A DNA stretch of 64,000 nt from Spisula solida (taxonomy: Eukaryota; Mollusca; Bivalvia; Venerida; Mactridae): contig OX365948.1 of NCBI GenBank assembly GCA_947247005.1, positions 41,110,601 to 41,174,600 of the forward strand. The letters run 5' to 3'. Under the pieces are notes generated by a model, which worked only from the letters and a program-made list of their open reading frames with translations, did no database searches and was not told the DNA's origin. The position numbers were made by a program, and so were the translations under genes. This document shows, in pieces, positions 24,354 through 36,300 of this stretch. How positions within the stretch are numbered: the stretch's first letter is position 1; the number at the start of each line of letters is the position of its first letter.

Positions 24354-24610
24354 ATACGAAATGTTGGCTAAATTAAATGACATAATATGTTTTATTATTG
24401 CTATTGAAACTTTATAACAGGTGCTGCACGTGGAAAGTAGATTTTGGTATGTAAACATTGATGGGTAGGAAAATACAAATGTCATACTTAATTTATGTTC
24501 TACCCAATTGATTTGATAATCTATAAGATAATATATTTGTTAAAAAAATTCGACCTAAAATTGATTATTTAGGCTTTTGTGGATGGTACGCCAAGAGAAT
24601 GCCACTGTAT

Positions 24611-24824
24611 AATCCAGTTAGGATCTGGTGACAGTGATGTATCCATTTGTGTACACACAAGATTACAACCGTGGTCTGAATAGGTAGTGCGAATATAGTG
24701 TGTTGGTTTAGCATTGAATATAATTTTATGGATGTCTGTTTAAGGCTTTAGTTAATTAATTGGTTTTACACCGTAATAATGGACCCGACCGCTGCGTCAC
24801 TGTATTATTACCCTGACTGCACTG
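24611..24824. mobile_element. MITE family 'AGTCCAGT', copy 2
   Basis: Colinear with the 15.5-kb copy: aatccagttaggatctggtg at the left, gtttagcattgaa and ggttttacaccgtaataatg inside, and gaccgctgcgtcactg...ccctgactgcact at the right. TIRs are recognisable but diverged. Confidence 0.8.
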
Positions 24825-25029
24825 TATGTATATTGTTTATACTGTATTATAATGTCTTTCAAGGGCATGCTTTTGAACAGAATACTAGTATGATGTATAA
24901 TTCAGTTGCAATGTTTTAGGTATGTATATTATGAGAATCCAAAATGTATATCACAGAACTAATGCATTATTAACTTTGGGGTACTGATCCAAATATATTA
25001 GATTTTAGATTACGAGCTCGGATGTAATA

Positions 25030-25682
25030 AAATCCCGGGTGCAGAAAAAATGTAATCAGACTGGTTGTGTAGCTTTAAGTTCTATTTCTGGGATAAAGAA
25101 TAGTGGAAAGTATTGGAGTATTTATGTAAATGCTGCACTTTAAATGAGACTGAAAATGAGGAACACTTTCTTTTAAAATGTTCTCTTTATAAATCAGAAA
25201 GACTGTTATACCTGTCAAACATATCACATATTGTAAAATGCCTTTAAGAACCTTACTGATTCAGAGAAGTTCCAATATGTAATGTCTAGCAAAAATGTCG
25301 AAACAATAAACATGACAGGAAAATGTATTCATCAATGTATGCTTAGAAGATCAATATACTTGAAAAATAATGTCTTATAATATGTATACCATACTACGGT
25401 GCGGTTATTTGATCTTGTTTGAATTATTTTTTAATATTACACTTATAATTATGTGCTAGATATTCCAATAACTTTGTGCTCTAGTCAATGAAAGCACTAT
25501 TGTTTTTTATTATTTTATTTTATTTTGTTATTTTCTGATCAGTATTATTTACATGTTTGTTTATATGTTTTCTCTTTTACTTTGACATTGTTTTAAACTT
25601 TGGATTGCCTTTTATGTAAATACCAAAATTGTATACCCGAGAGGGTCCAGAATTTGGAAAATAAACTATATTCTATTCTATT
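25030..25682 (+). pseudogene. 3' fragment of a non-LTR retrotransposon (Cys-rich C-terminus and 3' tail)
   Basis: Translation from 25131 gives CCTLNETENEEHFLLKC, the CxxxxxxHxxxxC-like C-terminal signature found in several LINE ORFs. After a frameshift it gives NLTDSEKFQYVMSS and TGKCIHQCMLRRSIYLKNN, ending with TAA at 25378-25380. A 3' UTR follows, with aataaa and an attctattcta terminal repeat at about 25665-25682. The rest of the ORF is missing. Clade not assigned. Confidence 0.65.
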
Positions 25683-25876
25683 TATATCTGTATTATATCT
25701 GATTGGCAAAATTCAAATGTTCCGCATACATTTTTTCCAATGCGAATTGTTAATAGCACATGCTCCATGCTAGAGCACTTAGATTTACTGGACGTGTTAA
25801 TTAAAGGATAGCTCAGTTGAAAATGATAGCTATTGTCGGTGCACATGATCTTTAGAGAAATGATGAGTACTCTATG

Positions 25877-25933
25877 ATAATAATAATAATAATAAAGACT
25901 TTATTTTACGAGGAAACTCATTTGACAATTATG
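25877..25933 (-). mobile_element. Retroelement 3' end with (ATT)n tail, copy 1
   Basis: On the minus strand, attgtcaaatgagtttcctc then gtaaaataaagtcttt runs into (att)n. The same terminus is repeated at 26221-26286 with two or three differences, so this is a family 3' end rather than chance. No coding part is attached. Confidence 0.55.
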
Positions 25934-26029
25934 CTTAAGTCTTAATTTCGCTTTCGTTTAAGACTTCTGCATAGTACATGTACTATGGATCGTAGTCACA
26001 TTATATTACTGTCAGCCAATTATTATTAA

Positions 26030-26220
26030 ACTGTGTTGTACAGGCACGTAAGTTACTGTGTGTATATATGCTAAATTGGATATATGTTTGTATCTTTATT
26101 GTAGAAATTCTGTATAATAGTGTTAAGTTTTTGTTGTAAATCTTTGGTGCTGCTGTATTGTTTGTACAAATGTTGTACTCTTCATTTATTTGGAGGAATA
26201 AAAGTTTCTATCTATCTATA
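26030..26220 (+). mobile_element. LINE-type 3' UTR with (TCTA)n tail
   Basis: Ends ggaggaataaaagtttctat then ctatctata. A polyadenylation-like signal followed by a tetranucleotide tail is usual for RTE/CR1-like LINEs. Only the 3' terminal part is recognisable. It lies between two copies of the (ATT)n 3' end. Confidence 0.45.
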
Positions 26221-26286
26221 ATAACAATAATAATAATAATAATAAAGACTTCATTTTACGAGGAAACCCATTTGACAATTATGTTA
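26221..26286 (-). mobile_element. Retroelement 3' end with (ATT)n tail, copy 2
   Basis: Same terminal sequence as at 25877-25933 (minus strand attgtcaaatgggtttcctc, gtaaaatgaagtcttt, then (att)n). The flanking sequence diverges immediately after cataattgtc, implying two separate, severely truncated insertions or one terminus duplicated by insertion of the neighbouring tail. Confidence 0.55.
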
Positions 26287-27389
26287 AATGGCAATCTTCC
26301 ATGAGATCCTCTCGTTGTTGTTCTTATGGAAAGGGCATTCACGTTGAATTGCTTCACGTTTCAACAAGTCATACAGTGATCGAAATCACGGGTGCTTTTG
26401 CTCGCGGTGGGTCATACATTTTGAATTGTATAGTATCCCAATAAGTCATACAGTGGTTTTGTTTATACGCTATGGGAAATAAGGTAGTCTTGTTTAGATG
26501 AAGGGAGCACAAAAAGGTAAATTTAGAAAACTGACAAATCAAGAGTTATTGTATTAGTATGGACAGTTTTTGGTAATATACCAACTTTGAATTAAATATT
26601 GGAAATTTATTTAGAATGACCTTGCTGTTGTATTACGAAACGAATGCTAGGGAGGTAAGATTTCCAAGATCCTTTGATACAAAAGACCGGGGAAATACTC
26701 GTTATATTATTTATGTAAATGCATGAGTGGATGTAAATGTGATAGAACATGGTGAACTGGTTAACTATTCGGCCACATTAACGAATTACCCGTTTAATGT
26801 TTTATAGAATTTTGCGTAATATGTGGTTAATGTGGATATTTGGACCTCGATTGTATTATATTATCAAGTCATAAAGTATGAGACATGGCAAGATAATGGT
26901 CTAATTTTATCATAATGGGAATTGTCCAGTTTTGCTTGCGTTATTTCATGGTGGTAGAGTTATCGTAAAAGGCGAAAATGCTATTAGCACATCTGAGAAA
27001 AGAATTACCTGATGCGAGGAACAATTTCGTTTTGGTAGATTATAACTGATAGCATTACTTATTACGTGTTATCTGTCGGTCATTGAAAATTATATTATAA
27101 ACCTTTAGCATAACTATGCGGAAATGCATTGCCAGTGCATGAGGAATGATATGGTTACGTTTGAACTGTTTTAACCAAGTATGAATCGGCGTGGCTGCCT
27201 TTAGAATTGCTAGACATTGAATAGTATGTCTAGGCTGACAAGCCTTGATAATATGTGTGGACATGGTATAGTCCATGAGCCACCAATAGACTGAGACCCT
27301 CCCCCCTAGGGAATTTGGTCACTATATTTTTCTGAAAGCATATGGTCCCTGGAGTATTTTCCTGAAGTCTGCTCTTTGGCCATTGGGGC
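26287..27389. other. No feature recognised
   Basis: AT-rich sequence. A 73-codon minus-strand frame (27055-27276) has no recognisable motif. Confidence 0.4.
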
Positions 27390-27985
27390 GTTAAGATTTT
27401 TTGGGGTAAAACGTCAAAAAATATAAAACTAAAAGTACAAATTTTCGGAATCGGTTAACTACAATCGTTTTTATTATGTTATTTTAAAATAAATCCCTGT
27501 AACAGGTAGATATTAACCTGTCCTATCTAGACTAAAAAATCAGAGCGCTGCTATTGTGCAAAATGGCTTATTTTTTAGGTAAAACACTTAAATTATAAAT
27601 GAAAAGTGCGAATTTTTGGAATCTGTGAACTACATTGTCATTTTTATTTTTTTTATAAACAAATACTCTAATAGGAAGGTATTATTTTGCAGTTTCAGAC
27701 TGCAAAAAATTAAAGCCATATTATTATGCAAAGTGTGATATTTTTGGGATAAAACATGAAAAAATATAAACCGAAAAGTTCGAATATTAGGAATCGGTAG
27801 ATTACAATTATACCATTCCTATGATAATTATTTTGTAAATAAATAATATCAATGTGATAAATTTGTAGTAACATTCAGTTTAAGATTTCAAATATAAAAA
27901 AAATATATTGCCAGAAGAGATATTTTGTGGGATAATTACAAAAAAATAAATGAGAAGTGTGATTTTTGGGAATTGGTGTCCTAGT
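27390..27985. repeat. ~176-bp degenerate tandem repeat, about 3.4 copies
   Basis: The landmark tttttggggtaaaac...aaagtacaaattttcggaatcggttaactaca recurs in diverged form near 27567, 27740 and 27920, spaced about 172-178 bp. The copies are old and indel-rich. No coding content. Confidence 0.75.
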
Positions 27986-27989
27986 TGTT

Positions 27990-29536
27990 ACTTACGACCA
28001 TCCAGTACGGACATGCTTAGTCCTAATGGATATTCAAAATTACATTCTCACCGTGCATAGGCAGTCCTGGTCCTGTTGGGTACATAACCACTAGGTACAT
28101 CCATATCTAGTCCTAATGGGTACCTACGACAATCTTGGTTCTATTTAGTACTTAAAACTACCCTATACAGCAGTCCTATCGGGTACTAACTACCCCCATG
28201 CACAGACAGTCCTGGTCTAATTTGGTACGCATAACCAATACGTATATATATTTCTAGTCCTATTTGATATTCAAAACCACCATACTTATACAGATATTGC
28301 TGTTAGGTACTCATAACCACTAGGTACATCCATTCCTCGTCCCAATGGGTAGTCACAATTAACATGTTCTAATTGGGTACTCGTAACCGCTAAGTACATA
28401 CATGTCCAGTCCTAGTGGGGACTTAAACCACCTAAGTCGTACTCAAAACCACCATGTACAGCCATTATAGGTCCAGTTGGGTACTCATTCCACAATGTAC
28501 GTACATTGCTGGTCGTATTGGATACTCATAACCACTAGTTTCAGACATTCTTGTTGGATCCTGCTGATCATCAATTGACAACTCAGGCGCACCATGCAAA
28601 GACATACCTGGCCTTATGGAGCACTCATAACATATTTGCTACTCAAAACCTTTATGTACAAAATTAGTCGTTGTGCAACCATTTGTTGTCCTATTAGGTA
28701 ATCACTACCCCCGTGTACAGACTGTCCTGTTCTTATTGGGTACTCATACATACATACATTCCTAGTCATAGTGGGTACCCAGAGCTACCATGTACATGTA
28801 TTCCTGGTCCTATTAAAAACTCAAAACCACAATGTACGGACGTTTGCGGACAGATTGCGTACTAACAACCACTAGGTGCGGCCATATATTGTTCTATTTG
28901 GTCACCGCTAGCACCATGTAAAGGTAGTCCTGACCCTATTAGGCATTCATAACCACTAGATGAATACATTCGTAGTCCTAGAGGGTACTCACAACCACTA
29001 TGTACATGCATAAATAGTATGATAGAGTCCTCACAGCCACTATACACAGCCATTATTGGTCCTTGTAGGTACTGACTACCATGAATATACATACATTCCT
29101 GGTCATATTGGGTACCAATAACCACTATTAACAGACATTTCTGTTCCTTATAGATACTGAACATCATCATGTACATGCATTCCTGGTCAAATTAAGCACT
29201 CTCAACCACTAGGTACATACATTACTGGTCTTATTGAGTACAGACAACTATTGAGATCACCCATTCCTCGTCCTATTGACACCATGTAGAGACGTTCCTG
29301 GTATTATTGAGCAGTGAGCATGCATAACCACTAGGTGGGACCATTTGTTTTCCTATTGGGTAATCACTAACTCCATGTACAGACAATCATGGTCTTATTA
29401 AATACTCATATCGACTAGGTACATACATTTTAAGTCCTTGTGGGTACCCGCAACTATCAACCATGCCCCATGCATTCCTGGTCATATCGGATACTCCAAA
29501 CCACAATGCACAGACGATTGCGGTCGGATTAGGTAC
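27990..29536. repeat. Decayed ~50-bp repeat array, left part
   Basis: Many diverged copies of a unit built from ccactaggtacatacattc, ctagtcctattgggtactca and accaccatgtaca. Spacing varies around 45-55 bp. It is much older than the other arrays, judging by divergence. Open frames within it (for example 104 codons, 28862-29176 minus) are repeat by-products. Confidence 0.8.
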
Positions 29537-30112
29537 AAATATGTCATCAACGGAATGTGAAAGAGAAAGAGGCAAGTCATTAATAAATATTAAAAATAAT
29601 AATGAACCGAGAACTGAGCCTTGTGGAACACCTGCGTTGCTGACATATTTGCTGACGATACCACATTATCAACCCACAGCAAGACATTAGATGATGTTGT
29701 TTTTTCACTTACTATATATTTATTGCATGCTGATCAATGGTGTAAACTAAATCAAATGGCCATTAATTCTGAAAAATCCAAGTCTTTATTTATGACAAGT
29801 AAACGTAATAAACATCATATCGTTGGAGGTGATGCACCGGACTATCTTAAATCTGCATTTAAATTTACTGCAGATATTCATTCACGACTGTTACGCTCAT
29901 CTTCTACATACCAATTATATAGTCCTAAACCCAATTCCGAGTTATTTCGCCATACTTTTGCTTTCCCTGGTACCTCAATATGGAATTCTATTCCTCATAA
30001 TATCAAAAATCCTTCTTCTATTCAACAGTTTAAAACTTTATATCTACGCTGGGTGAAGCCGTCTTATTTTGAAACACCCCATGTTTCTGCTACTTAAATA
30101 GCTAATGACATC
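29537..30112 (+). pseudogene. LINE reverse-transcriptase fragment with inverted 5' part (twin-priming-like)
   Basis: At 29537-29635 the minus strand encodes RT block GVPQGSVLGSLLFLIF then INDLPLSLSHSVDDIF. Directly right of it the plus strand continues with DIFADDTTLS (RT motif C) and SKSLFMTSKRNKHH. It then jumps to the ORF C-terminus: PDYLKSAFKFTADIHSRLL, SPKPNSELFRHTFAF, WNSIPHNIKN, LYLRW. The RT thumb and connection region that usually lies between are absent. The inverted block ends in the same gttgNtgacatatttg sequence with which the plus-strand block begins. This order is what 5' inversion during target-primed reverse transcription gives. The array motif aggtac flanks both sides. Confidence 0.8.
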
Positions 30113-30540
30113 AAACACTAGGTACATACATTATTGGTCTTGTTGAGTACAGACAACCATAATGAACACACATCCCTCGTCCTATTGACTACTTAGTACC
30201 TAAGTAGATACATGCCTGATCTTATTTGGCACTCATAAACACTCGAAGTCCATGTATGTATTCACGACCACCCTGTACATAAACTCCTAGTCTTAGTAGG
30301 TACTCGTAGCCATTAGGTACATCCATTCCTAGTCCTAACAGTAAATTATTCCTAGTCCATGTATGTATTCACGACCACCCTGTACATAAACTCCTAGTCT
30401 TAGTAGGTACTCGTAGCCATTAGGTACATCCATTCCTAGTCCTAATGGGTACCCTCAACCACCATGTTCATGCATTCTTGTTCGTATTGGGTACTCATTA
30501 CCACTAGGTGCATCCGTTCGTAGTCCTAGATGGTACTCAA
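30113..30540. repeat. Decayed ~50-bp repeat array, right part
   Basis: Continuation of the array interrupted by the LINE. It contains a recent exact duplication of about 90 bp: gtccatgtatgtattcacga starts at 30248 and again at 30355, 107 bp apart. Confidence 0.8.
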
Positions 30541-30633
30541 TACGGCAAGGACTGGTGCAGGTATTTGATAATATGTGCAGATAATGAGTTATTGACGTTT
30601 ATTAGCGGTGTTTATACGAATGTGTTTGTTCAT

Positions 30634-30699
30634 ACAATCTGTTTATTTCAGGATGATTATAACGGAATTGATGACTTGACTGAATTGGCTGCGGATTAG
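30634..30699 (+). other. Possible terminal exon (acceptor-like site plus short frame)
   Basis: tctgtttatttcag at about 30636-30649 is a good 3' splice-acceptor sequence. It is followed by an open stretch DDYNGIDDLTELAAD and TAG. The other two phases close at once. No upstream exon was found and the encoded peptide is not recognised, so this is only a hint. The 85-bp array would lie in the 3' UTR. Confidence 0.15.
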
Positions 30700-30730
30700 A
30701 TACCTCGGATCCCGGAAATACTGAAGGACG

Positions 30731-31155
30731 CTCGCGCAGACAGCATCACCTAAGTCATAACAGTGGTTTTTACTCTGTAGTAAGTGGACCTGAGATAATT
30801 GTGGGTGAAGAGGATCTCGCGCAGACAGCATCACCTAAGTCATAACAGTGGTTTTTACTCTGTAGAAAGTGGACCTGAGGTAATTGTGGGTGAAGAGGAT
30901 CTCGCGCAGACAGCATCACCTAAGTCATAACAGTGGTTTTTACTCTGTAGAAAGTGGACCTGAGATAATTGTGGGTGAAGAGGATCTCGCGCAGACAGCA
31001 TCACCTAAGTCATAACAGTGGTTTTTACTCTGTAGTAAGTGGACCTGAGATAATTGTGGGTGAAGAGGATCTCGCGCAGACAGCATCACCTAAGTCATAA
31101 CAGTGGTTTTTACTCTGTAGAAAGTGGACCTGAGGTAATTGTGGGTGAAGAGGAT
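30731..31155. repeat. 85-bp tandem repeat, exactly five copies
   Basis: ctcgcgcagacagcatcacc starts at 30731, 30816, 30901, 30986 and 31071. Length is conserved to the base and copies differ only at a few sites: tagtaagt versus tagaaagt, and gagata versus gaggta. Very recent homogenisation. Copies 1 and 4 carry a donor-like gtaagt that the others lack. Confidence 0.97.
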
Positions 31156-33157
31156 ATAATTCCGATCATGAGCAATTATTTTTCTTTGTGTATATGTGTA
31201 ATTCAAATTCATTCATTTTTACGATAAAATCAAATGGATGCGCGTTTTGTTTGATATGAAAACCCTCGAGATTCAGTGTTAGTGATAATGTGTATGTTAC
31301 TTTTTACATCGTTTTTCTATAAAGAACCTTTTGTGAATGCTGCGAACTAACCAATGATTAATGTGCTGAAACTCTATACGTTCAGATATTGTATTCAACT
31401 TCGATAGTGAAACAATTAGAACAATATTAACTTTTGAATATATTGATTCTTGATGTTTCGTAATTTACATATGACAATGAGCATTTAAGAGACACAACAA
31501 GTGTTGCTATGAATATGCGTACGATGGTTATGTGAAATGTTGTTTATTATCATGATGTTTTCACAATGAACATTTAAAAAAAGCGATTTTAGTAATTTGA
31601 TTGTTACTGTTTATAGCACGCACGTATGGTTTCCCCGTTCTTTTAGGTTCAGCTTGCCCAAGTGCTAACTACAATTATACTATATAAGTAATGAAGTGTT
31701 TGTTGTTTTATGTAGTAGATCTATGGTATAGATCTGTGAAGATCATAGGAACACGAAGATACGACAGAGTCACTTTTGTCGTATTTTCGCCTTTTTGCTC
31801 TGTTTTTGGCGAAAAAGGGAATAGAAGATACGACATGGTGTAGATCAGCGACCATTGAAAATAGCGAAATTAGAAGCGCGCGGAAAACAAATATGAAAAT
31901 ATAATTACAAACAAAATGTACAATGTATACCATGGCATCTTCATTTAAAACTTTCTTAGGAACGTATTCCGTTTCTTTGGCGTGCTTGAAGTTTGTGGTC
32001 GTGATTGTGATCGAATACATTAGAACATGTTCACCATATTCACGCTACAAGATCAAAATCACGCGATGTACCAATTCGAACATTCTGATCACCTCTGCCT
32101 TTATGCATTGCCGATGTATGCAATTGCAGTTCGAAGTGTTTCGATTATAGAAAACAAATAAGGTGAAGCTTAAAGACTGAACTTTCTGATCACACAGAAA
32201 ACAATGATAACGTATTCATATTGTCCAGAGAGTAATTTAATGGGGTCTTAGATGTTTTCCTCAGTAGGCCCCTAATATAATCTACAATACCTGTTTGATA
32301 GAACACCACTTAGTACCATTTGCATTAACGCCAACAATTCCCTAGCGCACGTGTACTTATTCATTCAACTAATAAATATTAGCGTAACATTTTCAAATCA
32401 TTTGAATCCGCTATCTGCGGTAATACCATTGAGCAGTACCACACAAGCTATATTCATATATTTTCTATTCTAGAAGACAGAAATAAATAATTATAAGTTG
32501 CACAGTGTAACATACTGTCATTTCTGGTTAGATTAGTATCATTATGATACACATGTAATTTTAGTTCTGCAAAATAATGCGCTAATTTTATGCTATTTAC
32601 ATATGCGCCAAGTTCCTTCCTACGATTATTTGCAAAATACAGACATTTCGAAAGGTTAATTCTAGTAGTTTTGTTTTTAGATATTTTATTAAAACAACAT
32701 ACAATGTACATGTAATAAATCTTAAGAAGGACCGAGCTACCTTGTGTGCATGCGCAAAATCTCAAGATTGTATTAAATAAGAACAAACATAAAATTGAGT
32801 TCGAATGATCGCATATAATTGTGAATTAATGACAATAAACATAATTATAGTGCACAAAATTGATATGTTTTAACTTTTTATTGTTTGCATGTATAAAAAG
32901 TGGGTGGGGACAGCCGGAATTGTTGCTAAAGTCAATAGGAAAGACCAATGAACACGTAAAATATCATGCATAGTTTAAGAGAGTTTCAATATAATAAAAC
33001 TCTAAAAATTATATGTTGGTGTCATATATGCAAGAAATATATGAAATGAACAAAATACAATGGTGGGTCATTGGAAAATGGGGTATCTCTAAAACGAGCC
33101 TGGTGTACTATCATTTTTATAATTTTAATGTTGTTACAGATGATTATTCTGTCAGTT
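31156..33157. other. No feature recognised
   Basis: Two kilobases of AT-rich sequence. Frames of 99 (31721-32020, minus), 75 and 110 codons (32454-32786, minus) show no recognisable domain, and composition does not change across them. Confidence 0.4.
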
Positions 33158-33316
33158 TAAGCTGGTTCGGAGAAAAGTCTATCATTACATAAAAGGTGCG
33201 CGTACCTCCTTAAGCTGGTTCGAAGAAGTCTATCATTACATAAAAGGTGCGCGTACCTCCTTAAGCTGGTTCGGAGAAAAGTCTATCATTACATAAAAAG
33301 CGCACGTACCACCTTA
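33158..33316. repeat. ~53-bp tandem repeat, three copies
   Basis: taagctggttcgNag begins at 33158, 33211 and 33262. Each copy continues through tctatcattacataaaaggt to gcgcgtacctcc. The middle copy has a 2-bp deletion. Confidence 0.92.
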
Positions 33317-33539
33317 ACACAGCTCTACGTTTACAGTTGAGATTGAATGCTTAATGTTGTATAAAGAGAGTGTATCCGTATTTTAACGAGAGTCCTAATA
33401 AAGTCTTCAAATTGCAGTTAAGTCGTACGTAGTTACTTCTAGTGTTCAACAGCATGAAAAAAAATGCATCTACTAACCAATTGCCAAAAGTGTGCGAATC
33501 ATTTATTACAAATATTTAAAAAAAACAAATAGTCGCGGA

Positions 33540-33655
33540 TACTGTGCGGATTACAACGAAAGTAAAACCACACCGTTCAACACGACACCACGTAGTCGGT
33601 CGGTACCGCGTAGTCAGCTGTCAGCGAACGCCACGTGCATTTCTAGCAAAAGTAA
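33540..33655 (+). promoter_or_regulatory. Possible promoter / non-coding first exon
   Basis: A CpG-richer stretch than its surroundings (cacgtagtcggtcggtaccg, cgtagtcagctgtcagcgaa) ends in a strong donor-like aaaagtaagtatt at about 33645-33657. It would fit a 5' UTR exon, but there is no coding exon or TATA box to support it. Confidence 0.2.
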
Positions 33656-34016
33656 GTATTACTTGTATTAAATTTTATAGTCATTTTGCATGATCCGAAC
33701 GTAACAAAGTGTTCACATTTAATCGCCGTGAAAGAGGTATCAGTACACAAAATTCTGAGCAAAGTCGTGTTTTATTGAGGGAGAAATCATGCAAAGTGTG
33801 TGCGAGTTTCCAAGAAAAACGCGTTGTTTGAATTTTCGACTCCCATAAAGGTCTTTTTAAACAAAACCGAACCCATCTACTTTAAATTTAATTTTTATAC
33901 ATTTCTCGTCCATATGCAGAATCCTACGTTTGTATTCCCCTTTTTCGCTGAGATATTCGAGTTGTTGCAATATTTTTGAGAACCTCGTAGTCAGCTGATG
34001 AAGAAACAAGAGGGTC

Positions 34017-34464
34017 CTGGCCCCAATTCCACGAAAAGACTTAAGTTATCGCTCAGCTGAGATGGCTATTTTGAATTTATTTTGTGACTACAATTATAAT
34101 CTTGTGATGTCGATTGCTACCAGAAACTGTGTATTTATTGCTAAATAATGATTTAAGTAGTTGAGTTTTGTATGAAATGCTCATGAATGGAAATCCAACA
34201 GTAATGAACAATAAAGCACTTCGTACTTGAGCATGTTATAACAGACTTAAGATTTTACCTTAAATATTTATAATTTTAAAGCACTATTTTCTGTAAGAAT
34301 CGGACTGATTATGTATTGTACTATTAAATTGACATCTAACTGTGATGAATCAATTTATTCAAATTTATACATTTGAGTCATTTAAACACCAAAATGTGTT
34401 TTTAAAATAACAGTCTCAGCTGAGCAATTACTTTTTAAAGTTTTTTCGTGAAATTGGGACATGA
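34017..34464. mobile_element. ~445-bp MITE
   Basis: The left end ccccaattccacgaaaagac...gctcagctgaga is inverted at the right end (tctcagctgagc...ttttttcgtgaaattggga). TIRs of about 40 bp have moderate divergence in the middle. The body is AT-rich and non-coding. Confidence 0.75.
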
Positions 34465-34784
34465 TGGCCCTGTTTCGCTTACCTAAGTATCGTAACACTA
34501 AGGGATACTTTAATCAAGGGAGTAAGTTGTCATGGTAAAAAGTTATCCACCTCAACTGTCAAGTAGGTGTTGAAATCAACTGACCCCGGGCAAGGCCAAT
34601 ATTGACCCTGGGGCCATGACTTGCATGGACTTGGTAGAAGTCTACAAGACGATGCTACATACAAAATATCTTAGCTATATGCCTTTTATTTTTCGACAAT
34701 ATTTTTTTTTCAATTTTTCTATATAATATTATAGCCTTTATAGAAAACTTGAAAAAAAACAAAAAGATTAAAAAATTGTCATGA

Positions 34785-35080
34785 ATCGAATGTTGTGCAG
34801 CTCGACATACGACATTGGTCGACATTTAAAAAAGCGTCACAAATCGAATGTCGTGCAGCTCGACATACGACCTTGGACGACATTCAAAAAGTTGTAATTA
34901 ATCGAATGTCGTTCAGCTCGACATACGACATTTGACGACATTAAAAAAATTGTCATAGATCGAATATCATGCAGCTCGACATACGACATTGGACGACATA
35001 AAAAAACATCAGAAATCAAATGTCGACTGATCGACATTGGACGACATTAAAAAAATCATAAATAGAATGTCGTGCTGATA
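34785..35080. repeat. ~58-bp tandem repeat built on an ATGTCG/CGACAT inverted motif
   Basis: Five copies of tcgaatgtcgtgcagctcga, catacgacattggacgacat, each followed by an A-rich stretch. Landmark cagctcgacatacga occurs near 34799, 34857, 34915 and 34974. Each copy holds inverted atgtcg...cgacat pairs, so the array can form many small stems. Confidence 0.9.
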
Positions 35081-36138
35081 CGGCAACAAAACAGCCTGTT
35101 CTACAGTGTAAAGTTGTTAACACAACCTTTCCGGTCGGGAAACTTTGGGGACCAATCCCGGAACTGTCCACAATAATTCGAGTCGAATTCGGACACTTCA
35201 GATAGGTTTCAAATTTTTGCAGATCCCCGAATACATCCCGAACTAGCTCGATGGCAAAGTACCGCGCATTTTGATAAAAGATCCCGAAAGGTTCCTAAAA
35301 CTAGCAAAATATTATCGGCAACCTTTCCGCATAGTATCGGGGCTTAGTGGAAGACTGGTCAAGAAGCGGGCAGTATCACGACGACTCTCGTGCTGTACTC
35401 ATGGCAAACACAATTCTAAAGGATCGATATTGCGGAAATTGATATCTTGATAGTATGCAAAAGGTTAGGATCAAGTCACTATCTCCGTACTTTACAATTA
35501 AATCACAGTCGACATAATGTTATAAAGAGCTATGTCTTATATAATAAATGAATTTATAAAACTGTTTTTATATTAATTTAAATCTTGCTAAATGTATATA
35601 AACATCGTTCGTCGAACTTAATAATATTGTCCAACATACTATTTCCCCAAACATAAACGTCATAATGCTCTTATTCGTGCTTATTATTCTTGCAATAATT
35701 TTACTGCTAATTATATACATCATATATCTTGTTACCTGGCTGCCTTGTGTAATAACGTAAAGATACTATTCCATAGTCATTACATATCAGTTCATTGTAT
35801 TTAAATTATTTAATTTCCTGAATTTTTCGACAAACTGAGGTAATTTCATGAATTTGCCAAGCCGCGCTAAATACTGCGCATTGGTAATTTCTGTTACACC
35901 TTTCGTCATGAAAGTGTGTGACGTTCTCCGTCATTCTATGTCTAATTCAATGTATAATAATCATTAAACGTGAATGCGAATCTCATTACTAGCTTGGCGA
36001 TTGTTTTTTCTTTCTTGTGATATAAAAATTTAAACAACCGTATTTCAAAAACGAATTTTATGAAACATTGATGTGTGAGAATGTTTTAAATTTCATGTAT
36101 ACGCCGACAACGTACACGCCACGTCAGGTATCGTTTTT
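35081..36138. other. No feature recognised
   Basis: A somewhat GC-balanced patch at 35090-35400, then AT-rich sequence. No coding or RNA signal. Confidence 0.4.
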
Positions 36139-36300
36139 GTTTACGTACAAGTTGTGTGTCGCAACGTCTCAGCTTGTTCTCGTTTACGTACAAGTCGAGT
36201 GCCGCAACCTCTCAGCTTGTTCTCGTTTACGTACAAGTCGAGTGCCGCAACCTCTTAGCTTGTTCTCGTTTACGTACAAGTCGATTGCCACAACCTCTCA
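36139..36300. repeat. 43-bp tandem repeat, about four copies
   Basis: gtttacgtacaagt starts at 36139, 36182, 36225 and 36268, each followed by cgagtgccgcaacctctcag and cttgttctc. The 94-codon plus-strand frame over it is a repeat artefact. Confidence 0.93.
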
